Source: Treponema sp.
GTDB lineage: Bacteria > Spirochaetota > Spirochaetia > Treponematales > Breznakiellaceae
Assembly: GCA_009787775.1 (NCBI GenBank)
Contig: WQSQ01000004.1
Coordinates: 1 to 59,525 of the forward strand
Direction of reading: 5' to 3'
Length of the DNA: 59,525 nt
Below the pieces are notes generated by a model. It was not told the origin of the DNA, did no database searches, and saw only the letters and a list, made by a program, of their open reading frames with translations. The position numbers and the translations under genes are program-made. How positions within the stretch are numbered: position 1 is the first letter of the stretch; every line of letters starts with the position of its first letter. Below, one piece after another: positions 1-8,147 of the stretch.

Positions 1-65
1 AAAGTCTGGGTAACTTTGAGGGACCTGTCGGCAAACATTGCACTTAAGTTGTGATTGATAATCAT
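1..65 (-). CDS. flaB: flagellin FlaB, N-terminus (runs off left edge)
   Basis: Only the first 21 codons are in the window. They read MIINHNLSAMFADRSLKV and onward, which matches the near-invariant start of spirochaetal FlaB core flagellins (MIINHNMSAMFAQR type). FlaB builds the core of the periplasmic flagellar filament. A strong Shine-Dalgarno, AAAGGAG, lies 7 nt before the ATG. A 12-bp hairpin sits just upstream in the presumed 5' leader (89-119). The gene diverges from argA. The length and the rest of the protein are unknown because the window ends here. Confidence 0.85.
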   Translation of the reverse strand, partial: MIINHNLSAMFADRSLKVTQT

Positions 66-88
66 ATACTCACTCCTTTGGCTTTTTT

Positions 89-119
89 CGTAATAAAAAA
101 CTGAATGTTTTTTATTACG
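89..119 (-). promoter_or_regulatory. perfect 12-bp hairpin in the flaB leader
   Basis: Arms 89-100 (CGTAATAAAAAA) and 108-119 pair perfectly around a 7-nt loop. On the minus strand the hairpin ends shortly before the flaB Shine-Dalgarno and is followed by A6, not T6. It is therefore more likely a leader structure (stability or translation control) than a terminator for flaB. On the plus strand it has no obvious role. Confidence 0.45.
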
Positions 120-243
120 CGGCTTCCATGCCATGTTAAAAATCGTGAGGAACAAACGTTCCCGGATTCTTAACTAAAAAACCGCATTACGGTTTCTTTG
201 TTTTGAGTTTCTTCATACGAAAAAACCCGCGTATCGTTTGCGC

Positions 244-313
244 CCAACACCTATTTTTTTGCACTTACAAAAAGAATAATTTTCTTTCTTACATACAAAA
301 AAATAGGCGTTGG
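244..313. repeat. long inverted repeat (17-nt arms, 36-nt AT-rich loop)
   Basis: Arm 244-260 (CCAACACCTA followed by T7) pairs with 297-313 in 16 of 17 positions. The odd position is A-C on the plus strand but G-U wobble in a minus-strand transcript, so the fold is better as minus-strand RNA, the flaB direction. An ORF of about 80 codons crosses it but has no ribosome binding site and looks spurious. Confidence 0.5.
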
Positions 314-595
314 ACATGTGCCATTGCATTTCCCAAAGGAAATACAAACCCTCGACCCATCGTTCCCGGAAGGGTGAGGTTACCCGGAAAAATCAAGGAA
401 GTCCAACGGACAAATGACTTTACCGGGAAGGGAATCTTCATGCAGAAACCTTAAACTAAAGCTCTGCAGAGTTTTCCCGTTTCATTTTAAATATCGGAAT
501 CTGGTAAATTAGCTTTAGTTAAATTAGTGTCTCCTTGTTAGTCATTAGTTATTTAACTACTAGCAACTAACTCCCATGTTTATTAGAATAATGCA

Positions 596-1972
596 ATGAT
601 TATTAACGACAATTCGCAGGTAGACCTGATCCGCGAGGTATTTCATTATCAAAGCCGGTTCGAAGGCTCTACAATGGTTTTTAAAATTGATTATCCCGTA
701 ACAGAAGATCCGGGTTTTCCGGGGTTAGTAAAAGATCTGGCATTGCTTGCGAAAACCGGTTTCAGGGTAATTATAGTTCCAGGCGCAAAAGAAAATATTG
801 ACGCTGTACTTAAGCAGCATGATATCAACTCATCAAATTATGTTACAAGTATAGATTCCGCGTTCAACTCCCCTGTCCGCGTTACAACATCACAGGCAAT
901 CTCATATGTAGAAATGGCAGCATTCAATGTAGCAAGCCGCTTTATGACTTTTCTTTCAGGAAGCAGGATCGATGCCCTGATAGGAAACTTTGTAAGGGCG
1001 AGAGGGCTCGGCGTGATAAACGGCACAGATACAGAACACACAGGCACGGTAGATAAAATATATACTGACTCTCTTACACGGGTATTGAATTTGGGAATGA
1101 TTCCAATCCTCCCCTGTATCGGCTGGAGTCCTTCAGGAAAACCTTATAACGTACCAAGCGATGAAATTGCCCTTGCTGTGTCAAAAGCGCTTGGAGCTGT
1201 CAAACTATTCATAATCTGTGCGCATAACAATTCGGGAATGAATATGCTGAAAATTCCTGAGAGCATAGAAAAAAGACAGGATGGGAGTTTAATCAGGCTC
1301 ACGCCCGCCCAGACAGAACATCTGATCAACTCCAACAGCGGATTTTTTCCGGAAAATAGCGGGAGTTATAATGACGAAAACCAATATCTGCGCGGATTTA
1401 AACTTGGACTTAAGGCAAGCCAGGCCGGTGTCCATCGCGTGCATTTAATTGACGGAATGGAAGAAGGTTCAATCCTTAAGGAGTTATTTTCCAATCTTGG
1501 CGCAGGAACGATGATTTACACTGATGAATACGATTCTATCCGAGCCATCCATTCAAGCGATTTACCGGATATTCTGCGTCTTATGGGGCCTTTAATGCAA
1601 AAAGGAATTCTTATAAGACGGAATGCTGAGCAGATACAGGATAAAAAGAACGACTATTCCGTTCTGGAAATTGACGGATCGATACGCGCCTGCGGCGCTC
1701 TTCATGACTGGGGCGAATCACAGGGAGAAATCGCCGCTGTAGCGACAGACCCCAATTATTCAGATCTCGGCCTTGGCAGGAAAATTGTCGGCTGCCTTAT
1801 TGAAAAAGCGCGTAAAAATAAAATGAGCCGTGTTTTTGTGCTTACTACCCAGTCGCAGGACTGGTTTGAATCGCTTGGTTTTAAGGAAGCGTCTGTTGAG
1901 AGCCTGCCTGAACAAAAACGCAGGATCTATGATCAGAGCAGGAAGAGCAAAGTCTTTGCGCTGAAATTATAG
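596..1972 (+). CDS. argA: amino-acid N-acetyltransferase (N-acetylglutamate synthase)
   Basis: Makes N-acetylglutamate from glutamate and acetyl-CoA, the first step of arginine biosynthesis, in the cytoplasm. Two domains are visible: an amino-acid-kinase-like fold (about 20-300) with the ArgA-type VPGAKENIDAVL segment in place of a kinase glycine loop, and a C-terminal GNAT domain (about 315-458). The GNAT domain has the acyl-CoA loop LGLGRK near 391 and the family ending SRKSKVFAL, close to E. coli ArgA YQRKSKV. At 458 aa the length fits full ArgA (about 440). The start lacks a Shine-Dalgarno; TAGAAT ends 6 nt before the ATG, so the mRNA may be leaderless. No other arg gene is nearby. The gene converges with the histidine kinase. 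Confidence 0.9.
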   Translation: MIINDNSQVDLIREVFHYQSRFEGSTMVFKIDYPVTEDPGFPGLVKDLALLAKTGFRVIIVPGAKENIDAVLKQHDINSSNYVTSIDSAFNSPVRVTTSQAISYVEMAAFNVASRFMTFLSGSRIDALIGNFVRARGLGVINGTDTEHTGTVDKIYTDSLTRVLNLGMIPILPCIGWSPSGKPYNVPSDEIALAVSKALGAVKLFIICAHNNSGMNMLKIPESIEKRQDGSLIRLTPAQTEHLINSNSGFFPENSGSYNDENQYLRGFKLGLKASQAGVHRVHLIDGMEEGSILKELFSNLGAGTMIYTDEYDSIRAIHSSDLPDILRLMGPLMQKGILIRRNAEQIQDKKNDYSVLEIDGSIRACGALHDWGESQGEIAAVATDPNYSDLGLGRKIVGCLIEKARKNKMSRVFVLTTQSQDWFESLGFKEASVESLPEQKRRIYDQSRKSKVFALKL

Positions 1973-1983
1973 CTCTTCATAAG

Positions 1984-4900
1984 TTACATATTCATTAATT
2001 TATCTGCAGCTGAAATTACTTTTGAATACTCTCCGCGGACTAAACAAATTGATATTTCATTGATGATATCACCTGTTTTAGCTGGCCATGTTTTTTGCTT
2101 CAGTCCATTCATGGCAGCCTTGGCATCTTTAATAAATAATTTCTCACATGCTGCTTTAATTTCATTCAGTTTGTTATGAAGAAAATCCCTGTCGCTGCCG
2201 GAGATTTCATTGGAAAAATCCCCGCTGTTATATGTTTTCGGGAGCTTGAGTTTTTCCATTACTGACCGGAGCGTATTTATAAATTCAGGTGTTTCATCTG
2301 ATAATACAGCCGTTTCTCCGTTTGTAGCGGCTTCTTCCAGTTTAAGCGCAGTATTTGACAGCTGCTTTTCCCCAATATTGATCAACGTACTTTTCATACC
2401 GTGAGCTGTTGTAGCAAGCAATCTTAGGTCTGCCTTACTGCCTTCTGCATCCAGGAATGAACTTGTATTTATCTTCAGAAGTAATTCTCCAAACACTGAT
2501 ATTGCGTTTTCAATATCATGAGTTGCTGCTGACGCTAATTCACTAAATACATTTTTTTGCTCTGTACCGGAAGCAGAGCTGTTTTTTTGCTGTATTGTCG
2601 CCTGCCGCGCTGCCTCAATAACCTCCGGAGGCTGTTTATTACGTATAAGCTCGTTAAGTATCATATTCAGTTCGCGTGAATCAATCGGTTTGGCAATAAA
2701 GCCGTCAAACCCGTTTTTTAGAAACATTTCTGACCGCCCTATCAAAGCATTTGCTGTCAGGGCGACTATTGTATGCGTATACCCCATATTTCGCATTCTT
2801 TTGGTCGTTTCGATTCCGTCCATCTTGGGCATCATATGATCCATGAATATAATGTCATATACATTTCCGTCTTCAATTTTTCTTATAGCCTCAAAACCGC
2901 TTGAAGCTTCATCAATCTTTATTCCGTAAGGCAGCAGCATTCCTCTAGCTACATATATATTAGACTCAACATCATCTACAACAAGAACGCTGCCATAGGG
3001 CATATATTCACGTAAAAACTGCGTTTTGTTCGTAAGTGTCGTGCTGCGGAAATTAAAATTTCTCAGTTTATTAGTCACTTCACTGCCGCATATTTCTGAA
3101 CCAGCGCGTTTTTGCGGTATGCGCACAGTAAATTCCGATCCTTTACCCGGCTCGCTCATTACAGATATTTCACCATTCATCAAATCAAGAAAGTGTTTTG
3201 TAATACTCATACCCAGGCCTGTACCTATAGTTTCGCGGTTGGCCTCGGCATTAAAACGTGTATATTCATCGAATAATTTTCCGATTTGTTCTTTTGTCAT
3301 GCCTTGCCCAGTATCGCGTATACGAAAAACAAGCTTTACGTTTTCGCTGTCAGGTTCTGTTTCAGCGGAAATAAAAAAATCAATCTTGCCTTCCTCGGTA
3401 TATTTAAAAGCATTGGAAAGAATGTTATTCAACACCTGTTTGATACGAAGTTCATCGCCGTAAAAATCATGCGGAGTATTCTCGTTAACATTAATTACTA
3501 AATCAATAGGTTTTGAGTCATATTTCATGCGGTTCAGCTGCGCGGTATCATATATAAGGCTGGGAATATCATATTTAACGGGGATCAGTTCCATTTTGCC
3601 GGCTTCAATTTTGGAAAGATCTAGAATGTCGTTGATAATGTTAAGTAATAAATCACCCGACTCATATATTTTTTCCATCGCTTCTTCTGTAGCAGGCAAT
3701 AGGGTTTCATCCCTAAGTTGTATTTCCGCGATGCCCAATATCGCGTTCATCGGTGTGCGTATTTCATGGCTCATATTCGCGAGAAAACTGCTTTTTGCTC
3801 TATTGGCGTTATTTGCTTCTTCTACCGCGATTTTAAGCTGTACTGCTGTATTATGCAGGTTTTTGGTACTTCTGCTGTCTCTGATAAAGAAAAAAACAAA
3901 CCCGCAAATAATCAGTAAAAATAATATTATTACTGTCAGCAGCAGCCTGAACTCAGACGGATTTGATTCCCATATCGGCGGCGCACGATTAATGAGAGTA
4001 TAACCAGCCGGAAGATTTTTGGCATTTATTTTAAATCTTTTTACTGTTTCATAATCAAATTGCCATTGATTGAGAAAAACAGAATCCAAAATAACAGGAA
4101 CATCACCTGGCGGCGTACCTTTTAATATTTCGGCAGCCATGGAGGCAACGGTTCCGCTCTTCTCTCTGGTAGAAGAAACCAATCCGCCCAATGTCCCATG
4201 TCCTATAAAAGAGGTAGTTAAGCAGTAAACAGGATTAACCGACGCCTGCGAGACCAGCCTTTGTATATCTGCTTCAGAATAAAATGTTCTTTCTGAATCC
4301 GCTAAATAATTTCCTATTAAAACGAGCGTGTCAGATTCAAAATTACCAATATCCTCCAGTATTTCCGGCAGCGGTTTATCACCGCTGAATATGACTTCCA
4401 CCGGCAAGCCGTATAAATTTCCCTGTATTGACTTCCTGATTTCTATGCTTCTGGAAAGATAATGATCGTTTAAAACAAAGATTCGTTTCGTCTTTGGGTA
4501 AGACTTGAGCATCTGTGAAACAGTTTCATGAAACGAAATCGTTTCGGAAACTCCGGTAATATGTTCTTCAAGTCCGTACAGCACGGAGCTATTAAAAGCG
4601 GATACGCCAAAGAATAAAACCGGCAAATTCACAAACAGCAAATAGTAATTGTCCAGCACATATTCAAACGCTTCGTTACCGGAAGCGATAATTAAATCAG
4701 GATAACGCTCAATAAACTCTGTACGTATCATTTCCGAGAAAACGCTGTTATAACTGACCTGACTATGAGGTTCGTTCGAGTTTAAATAAAAGCTGTAATA
4801 TTCAAGAGCGGTTTTCGTTTCAAGGCTCCTGCGGATAGATTCCATCTGGCTGCGCTCCCATTCGTTCTGCGCGTTAAGGGAATTTAAATGTAATATAACC

Positions 4901-5631
4901 GGCTTGCTGCCGGTTCTTTTCTCCCCGTTATGAATCAACGCCATTGTGCCGTCGGCGATCATTTCCTGATAGGCTTTTTCAAGAAGAGGAACCAAAAAAC
5001 TGTATCCGCTGTTTACGTAAGAATAAACCGGCAGGCGCTCGATCACGCTTACTCTTTTCACTCCCTGCGGGTATCTGTGATCAAAATGCGAGAAACGGGG
5101 GAGTATTACCGCATCAGTATCGCCGTTAAGCAGGGAATCCCATAATTCATCAAAGCCATTAACTCTGACAATTCCGCCGGCTCCCGCGCGCCAGATATTA
5201 TTTGCTATATATTCATTCTGCCAGCGATATCCAAGCCGCAATCCTGCCATATCGCCCCAATCGGAAAAATTATAAACATTGTCTGATTTGGCGTAGACAG
5301 TGAATTCTACGTAATCTATAATCACCGGAACTTTAATCAAATTCGGATACGTTATGTCAAAACCGTCAGTTTGAGCAGGTAAGATCGCGGCATCGCCGTA
5401 GTTCACATCAGCTATAGCCGTGCGCATCCCTGTCGCTTTAGCGAACATTTGATAGCCTGAACGCTTCAATGCCGTATGCAGCACACGTTCTGTTACAATT
5501 GATTGATCCTCACTGAACGCAACCTTGACTGCCGGCACATCCTGGCTGCCTGTTTGAGCTATAACCGGCATATGGTTATGAAAAAGAATCATAATAACAA
5601 ATAAAATAAAAAAAGTTGATTTAATTTTCAT
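1984..5631 (-). CDS. hybrid sensor histidine kinase with tandem periplasmic binding domains, REC and HPt
   Basis: Membrane phosphorelay kinase of 1215 aa. Visible parts: an N-terminal membrane or signal segment (3-25); a SBP_bac_3-like module (about 35-240); a second ABC-type substrate-binding module (about 245-545); TM 563-583; HisKA with SHEIRTPMNA (H622); HATPase with N-box 734-745, G1 DTGQGM (773) and G2 GTGLGMS (803); REC (882-995, acceptor D931, K981); and HPt H1077. All phosphotransfer residues are intact. I start at 5631 because GAAGGA lies 8 nt upstream and the protein then begins with MKIKSTFF. An in-frame ATG at 5661 has no Shine-Dalgarno and abuts a hairpin. The HD-GYP regulator lies immediately upstream on the same strand and is the likely output partner. 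The ligand is unknown. Confidence 0.88.
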   Translation of the reverse strand: MKIKSTFFILFVIMILFHNHMPVIAQTGSQDVPAVKVAFSEDQSIVTERVLHTALKRSGYQMFAKATGMRTAIADVNYGDAAILPAQTDGFDITYPNLIKVPVIIDYVEFTVYAKSDNVYNFSDWGDMAGLRLGYRWQNEYIANNIWRAGAGGIVRVNGFDELWDSLLNGDTDAVILPRFSHFDHRYPQGVKRVSVIERLPVYSYVNSGYSFLVPLLEKAYQEMIADGTMALIHNGEKRTGSKPVILHLNSLNAQNEWERSQMESIRRSLETKTALEYYSFYLNSNEPHSQVSYNSVFSEMIRTEFIERYPDLIIASGNEAFEYVLDNYYLLFVNLPVLFFGVSAFNSSVLYGLEEHITGVSETISFHETVSQMLKSYPKTKRIFVLNDHYLSRSIEIRKSIQGNLYGLPVEVIFSGDKPLPEILEDIGNFESDTLVLIGNYLADSERTFYSEADIQRLVSQASVNPVYCLTTSFIGHGTLGGLVSSTREKSGTVASMAAEILKGTPPGDVPVILDSVFLNQWQFDYETVKRFKINAKNLPAGYTLINRAPPIWESNPSEFRLLLTVIILFLLIICGFVFFFIRDSRSTKNLHNTAVQLKIAVEEANNANRAKSSFLANMSHEIRTPMNAILGIAEIQLRDETLLPATEEAMEKIYESGDLLLNIINDILDLSKIEAGKMELIPVKYDIPSLIYDTAQLNRMKYDSKPIDLVINVNENTPHDFYGDELRIKQVLNNILSNAFKYTEEGKIDFFISAETEPDSENVKLVFRIRDTGQGMTKEQIGKLFDEYTRFNAEANRETIGTGLGMSITKHFLDLMNGEISVMSEPGKGSEFTVRIPQKRAGSEICGSEVTNKLRNFNFRSTTLTNKTQFLREYMPYGSVLVVDDVESNIYVARGMLLPYGIKIDEASSGFEAIRKIEDGNVYDIIFMDHMMPKMDGIETTKRMRNMGYTHTIVALTANALIGRSEMFLKNGFDGFIAKPIDSRELNMILNELIRNKQPPEVIEAARQATIQQKNSSASGTEQKNVFSELASAATHDIENAISVFGELLLKINTSSFLDAEGSKADLRLLATTAHGMKSTLINIGEKQLSNTALKLEEAATNGETAVLSDETPEFINTLRSVMEKLKLPKTYNSGDFSNEISGSDRDFLHNKLNEIKAACEKLFIKDAKAAMNGLKQKTWPAKTGDIINEISICLVRGEYSKVISAADKLMNM

Positions 5632-5662
5632 AACATAATTCCTTCTTTGTTGGATAAACATA

Positions 5663-5698
5663 AGGCAGTCTCTAAAAATTCTTTTTTAAAGACTGCCT
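5663..5698 (-). terminator. hairpin between the HD-GYP gene and the histidine kinase gene
   Basis: Arms AGGCAGTCT (5663-5671) and AGACTGCCT (5690-5698) form 9 bp, continued by an inner TAAAAA/TTTTTA pairing. It lies in the 85-nt gap between the two minus-strand signalling genes. It could be an attenuator or partial terminator setting the ratio of the two proteins. It lacks a clean U-tract after the outer stem. Confidence 0.4.
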
Positions 5699-5716
5699 CT
5701 CAATAGCAAATACCAA

Positions 5717-6793
5717 TTACCTCATTATATATTCCTGGCGTTTCCACACTTCCGCAAACAAACCGTTTATTTCATAAAATACATCCACAATGGAAGGATC
5801 AAATTGTTTACCTTTGTTTTCAAGAATTATTTCCACCGCTTTTTCGTGTGTATAAGCTTTCTTATAGGGCCTGTCTGACATAAGCGCGTCATATACGTCA
5901 GCTATAGCTAGGATACGTCCAAGCAGCGGGATATCCTCACCTTTTAATCCGCGGGGATAGCCTGTGCCGTCCCACCACTCATGATGGCTGCCGGCGAATA
6001 TTTTTGCATTTAACAGAAATTCATCCTCGCCGGATTCATTTATTATTTCGTCGATAATCTTCTCGCCTTCAATAGCGTGAGTTTTAATAATATAAAATTC
6101 ATTTTCCGTAAGTTCTTCAGGTTTATTTAAAATAAGATCTGTAACAACGATCTTGCCAAGATCATGCAGGCGCGATGATGCCATGATAGTATCAAAATTA
6201 AATTTATTAATTTTATCGCTGTAAAGACCGTGTTCAATTAAAGCGTTCACCAGCAGTTTTAAATATTCGGTTGTACGCATTACGTGCTTTCCCGTCAGTC
6301 TGTCACGGTTTTCCACCATTGTTGCAAGTACCGATACAATGCTGTTTTGTAATCTTAGGAGTTTCTCGGTCCGCTGCCTTAATATTTCAGTTTGTTCGCT
6401 GATTATAGCTGTACGTTCGGTGATTATTTCCTCAATATGCAAATGTGTTTTTATGCGATTGAGCAGAACCGGTTTTGAAAATGGCTTGGATATAAAATCC
6501 ACAACTCCCATCTCAAACCCAAGCGCTTCTGTAGCGGCATCATTCTTGCTGGTCAGAAAAATTACAGGAATTTCTGCATACCGTTTATCTGCTTTTATCT
6601 GCCTTAAAGCTTCAAACCCGTCAATATCAGGCATCATTATATCCAGCAGTATTAAATCAGGCATTGTATTGCTTAAAAAATCAAACATTGAAGAAGCAGA
6701 AGCGAAAGTGAATACATTATAATAACACGACAGTGTATCATCTGCTGTCACAAGATTTACGGTATTATCATCAACCACAAAAATGGTTTTCAT
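5717..6793 (-). CDS. response regulator with HD-GYP domain (probable cyclic-di-GMP phosphodiesterase)
   Basis: 358 aa. The N-terminal REC domain (1-120) has acidic residues D8/D9, acceptor D51 (LLDIMMPD) and K103. A coiled linker (about 120-150) leads to HD-GYP (150-350), with HD at 210-211, H239, HH 270-271, D275, GTGYPRG (277-282) and D299. All metal ligands and the GYP signature are present, so hydrolysis of c-di-GMP in the cytoplasm is expected. The ribosome binding site GGGGGA lies 8 nt before the ATG. It sits directly upstream of, and is co-directional with, the hybrid kinase, which suggests a cognate phosphorelay. In spirochaetes c-di-GMP influences motility and host interaction; the role here is inferred. 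Confidence 0.9.
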   Translation of the reverse strand: MKTIFVVDDNTVNLVTADDTLSCYYNVFTFASASSMFDFLSNTMPDLILLDIMMPDIDGFEALRQIKADKRYAEIPVIFLTSKNDAATEALGFEMGVVDFISKPFSKPVLLNRIKTHLHIEEIITERTAIISEQTEILRQRTEKLLRLQNSIVSVLATMVENRDRLTGKHVMRTTEYLKLLVNALIEHGLYSDKINKFNFDTIMASSRLHDLGKIVVTDLILNKPEELTENEFYIIKTHAIEGEKIIDEIINESGEDEFLLNAKIFAGSHHEWWDGTGYPRGLKGEDIPLLGRILAIADVYDALMSDRPYKKAYTHEKAVEIILENKGKQFDPSIVDVFYEINGLFAEVWKRQEYIMR

Positions 6794-7247
6794 TCAAATA
6801 TTCCCCCGCTTCGAATTGCTGTTCATGTTTCCCTGTTTTCATATTTTGCCGCATATAAAACATAAAATAATACCTTAAATAAAAAATTATTATTCTAAAT
6901 TATATACAAAATACTGATGATTGTAAATTTAATAGCTCTTTTCTTACATATATAAGGAAAATGAATTAAGTTTTTTTCTAAAATTATGATAATATTTCAC
7001 AAAAAGAATGATTATCACAAATTAAACCATATAGAAATAATAATCTTGATATTAACTTCTCAGTTTCTCTTCGCTTCTGCCATTATTCTTTTACAATGCT
7101 ATTAATGATGTTATAAATCAGCTGCAACAGTTAAAAAAAGTGAAAGAAACATTAATAATTTACGAAAAGAACCATATGTATTTCATGTTATAATTGAAGT
7201 TGTTCCGAGACTTTCAGACCGAAGGTGCGCGTTTTTAAAATATATTT
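6794..7247. other. AT-rich divergent intergenic region (HD-GYP / recO)
   Basis: 454 bp, strongly AT-rich. It carries divergent promoter space and, at its right end, one copy of a dispersed hairpin/GCGTTTTT element (about 7199-7240) that overlaps the proposed recO promoter. A 39-codon hydrophobic ORF (6986-7105, +) has no ribosome binding site and is not called. I see no RNA gene. Confidence 0.5.
7213..7241 (+). promoter_or_regulatory. putative recO promoter (leaderless start)
   Basis: TTCAGA (7213-7218), a 17-bp spacer, then TAAAAT (7236-7241), with only 6 nt to the recO ATG and no Shine-Dalgarno. Transcription would begin at about the start codon. The -35 and spacer lie inside a repeated element also found at 26169 and near 14506, so this could instead be a hairpin remnant. 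Confidence 0.45.
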
Positions 7248-8015
7248 ATGTCAAGAACTGTTACTTACACTGCATTGGTTCTCAGGTGCCGACCTTCAGG
7301 TGAGTCCAATAATGAGGTCACTCTTCTTACTGCTGAAGAAGGTTTAATAAAAGCGACTGTATTCGGCGGCCCCAAAAGCAAGCTGCGCGCACATTCTGCG
7401 CCGTATAATTCCGGTCAGATATGGATTTATAGGGATAAATCAAAGGAGTACGGAAAATTAAGCGACTTTGATGTCCGTTCATGGCGGCCTGGACTCAGAG
7501 AACTCTATGAAAGAACAATGACGGCAGCCTGCATAGCAGAGTCAATTTTGTCTTCTCACGGCGGCGGAGGTGATTGGGGAACCGCATTGGAACTTGCCAT
7601 TGATACATTGGATACTCTGGAAAATGCAAACGAAGAATTATGCGCTTTCCTGCTGGTTCACTTTTTATGGCGATGGGCCGGATTCTTAGGAATACAGCCG
7701 AATCTGGGATGTTGTGTAAATTGTGCAGAAGCAGTAAAAGACGGTGTTGTCTGGTTTAATATTCGTGAAAGCGCAGCTTTTTGTACTGATTGTACAAAAG
7801 AGCTCAGTGACAATAGATCGGAGAGCAAGGAAACAGGTTTAATTCTGTTAAACCCTGGCTGCAGGCGGTGGCTGTCCGCGGCAGGCGGGATTGAACCTGC
7901 GCAGCTGCACCGTTATTCAATGGACAGGAAATCCTTCAATGAGGCAAAATCACTCGTTACGGCAATATTATCGCAGGCGTTTGGGAAAAAACCAATAATC
8001 TGCGAATGGCAGTAA
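7248..8015 (+). CDS. recO: DNA repair protein RecO
   Basis: RecO helps load RecA onto SSB-coated single-stranded DNA in the RecFOR pathway. The 255-aa protein has the typical N-terminal OB-fold opening (YTALVLRCRPSGESNNEVTL), a helical middle and a zinc site made of C156-x2-C159 and C179-x2-C182. Length matches the family (about 240-260). No Shine-Dalgarno is present; the ATG lies 6 nt after a TAAAAT hexamer. About 130 bp separate it from the bat operon, so it is probably transcribed alone. Confidence 0.88.
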   Translation: MSRTVTYTALVLRCRPSGESNNEVTLLTAEEGLIKATVFGGPKSKLRAHSAPYNSGQIWIYRDKSKEYGKLSDFDVRSWRPGLRELYERTMTAACIAESILSSHGGGGDWGTALELAIDTLDTLENANEELCAFLLVHFLWRWAGFLGIQPNLGCCVNCAEAVKDGVVWFNIRESAAFCTDCTKELSDNRSESKETGLILLNPGCRRWLSAAGGIEPAQLHRYSMDRKSFNEAKSLVTAILSQAFGKKPIICEWQ

Positions 8016-8147
8016 AATAAAACTGCTGTATAAGAAACATTCGTTAGGCGCAAGGCAGCCAGGCTGCGGAAGAATCCGCTCGCGGCTTTAATTGCATTAA
8101 AACACTGTTATTGACTACTGTAATATATTAAGTCAATATTAACTGTA

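Larger units (their letters stand above)
66..595. other. flaB-argA divergent intergenic region, rich in inverted repeats
   Basis: I see no convincing gene in these 530 bp. The region holds the flaB leader hairpin, a long hairpin at 244-313, a 10-bp inverted repeat at 454-463/511-520 (AACTAAAGCT) and a 14-bp palindrome just after 546. Both the flaB promoter and the argA promoter must lie here. A degenerate sigma-28-like arrangement is possible on the minus strand (TTTTTAA, then GCCGCGTAA, around 115-145), but it is too imperfect to call. Confidence 0.5.

Noticed and set aside
203-454. 83-codon plus-strand open frame
   Set aside because: It has no ribosome binding site, biased composition and overlaps the arms of the inverted repeat 244-313.
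3026-3463. 145-codon frame antisense to the histidine kinase
   Set aside because: It lies wholly inside a gene with clear domains on the other strand and has no start signals.
6986-7105. 39-codon hydrophobic ORF between the HD-GYP gene and recO
   Set aside because: No Shine-Dalgarno, and it lies in very AT-rich DNA where such frames arise by chance.
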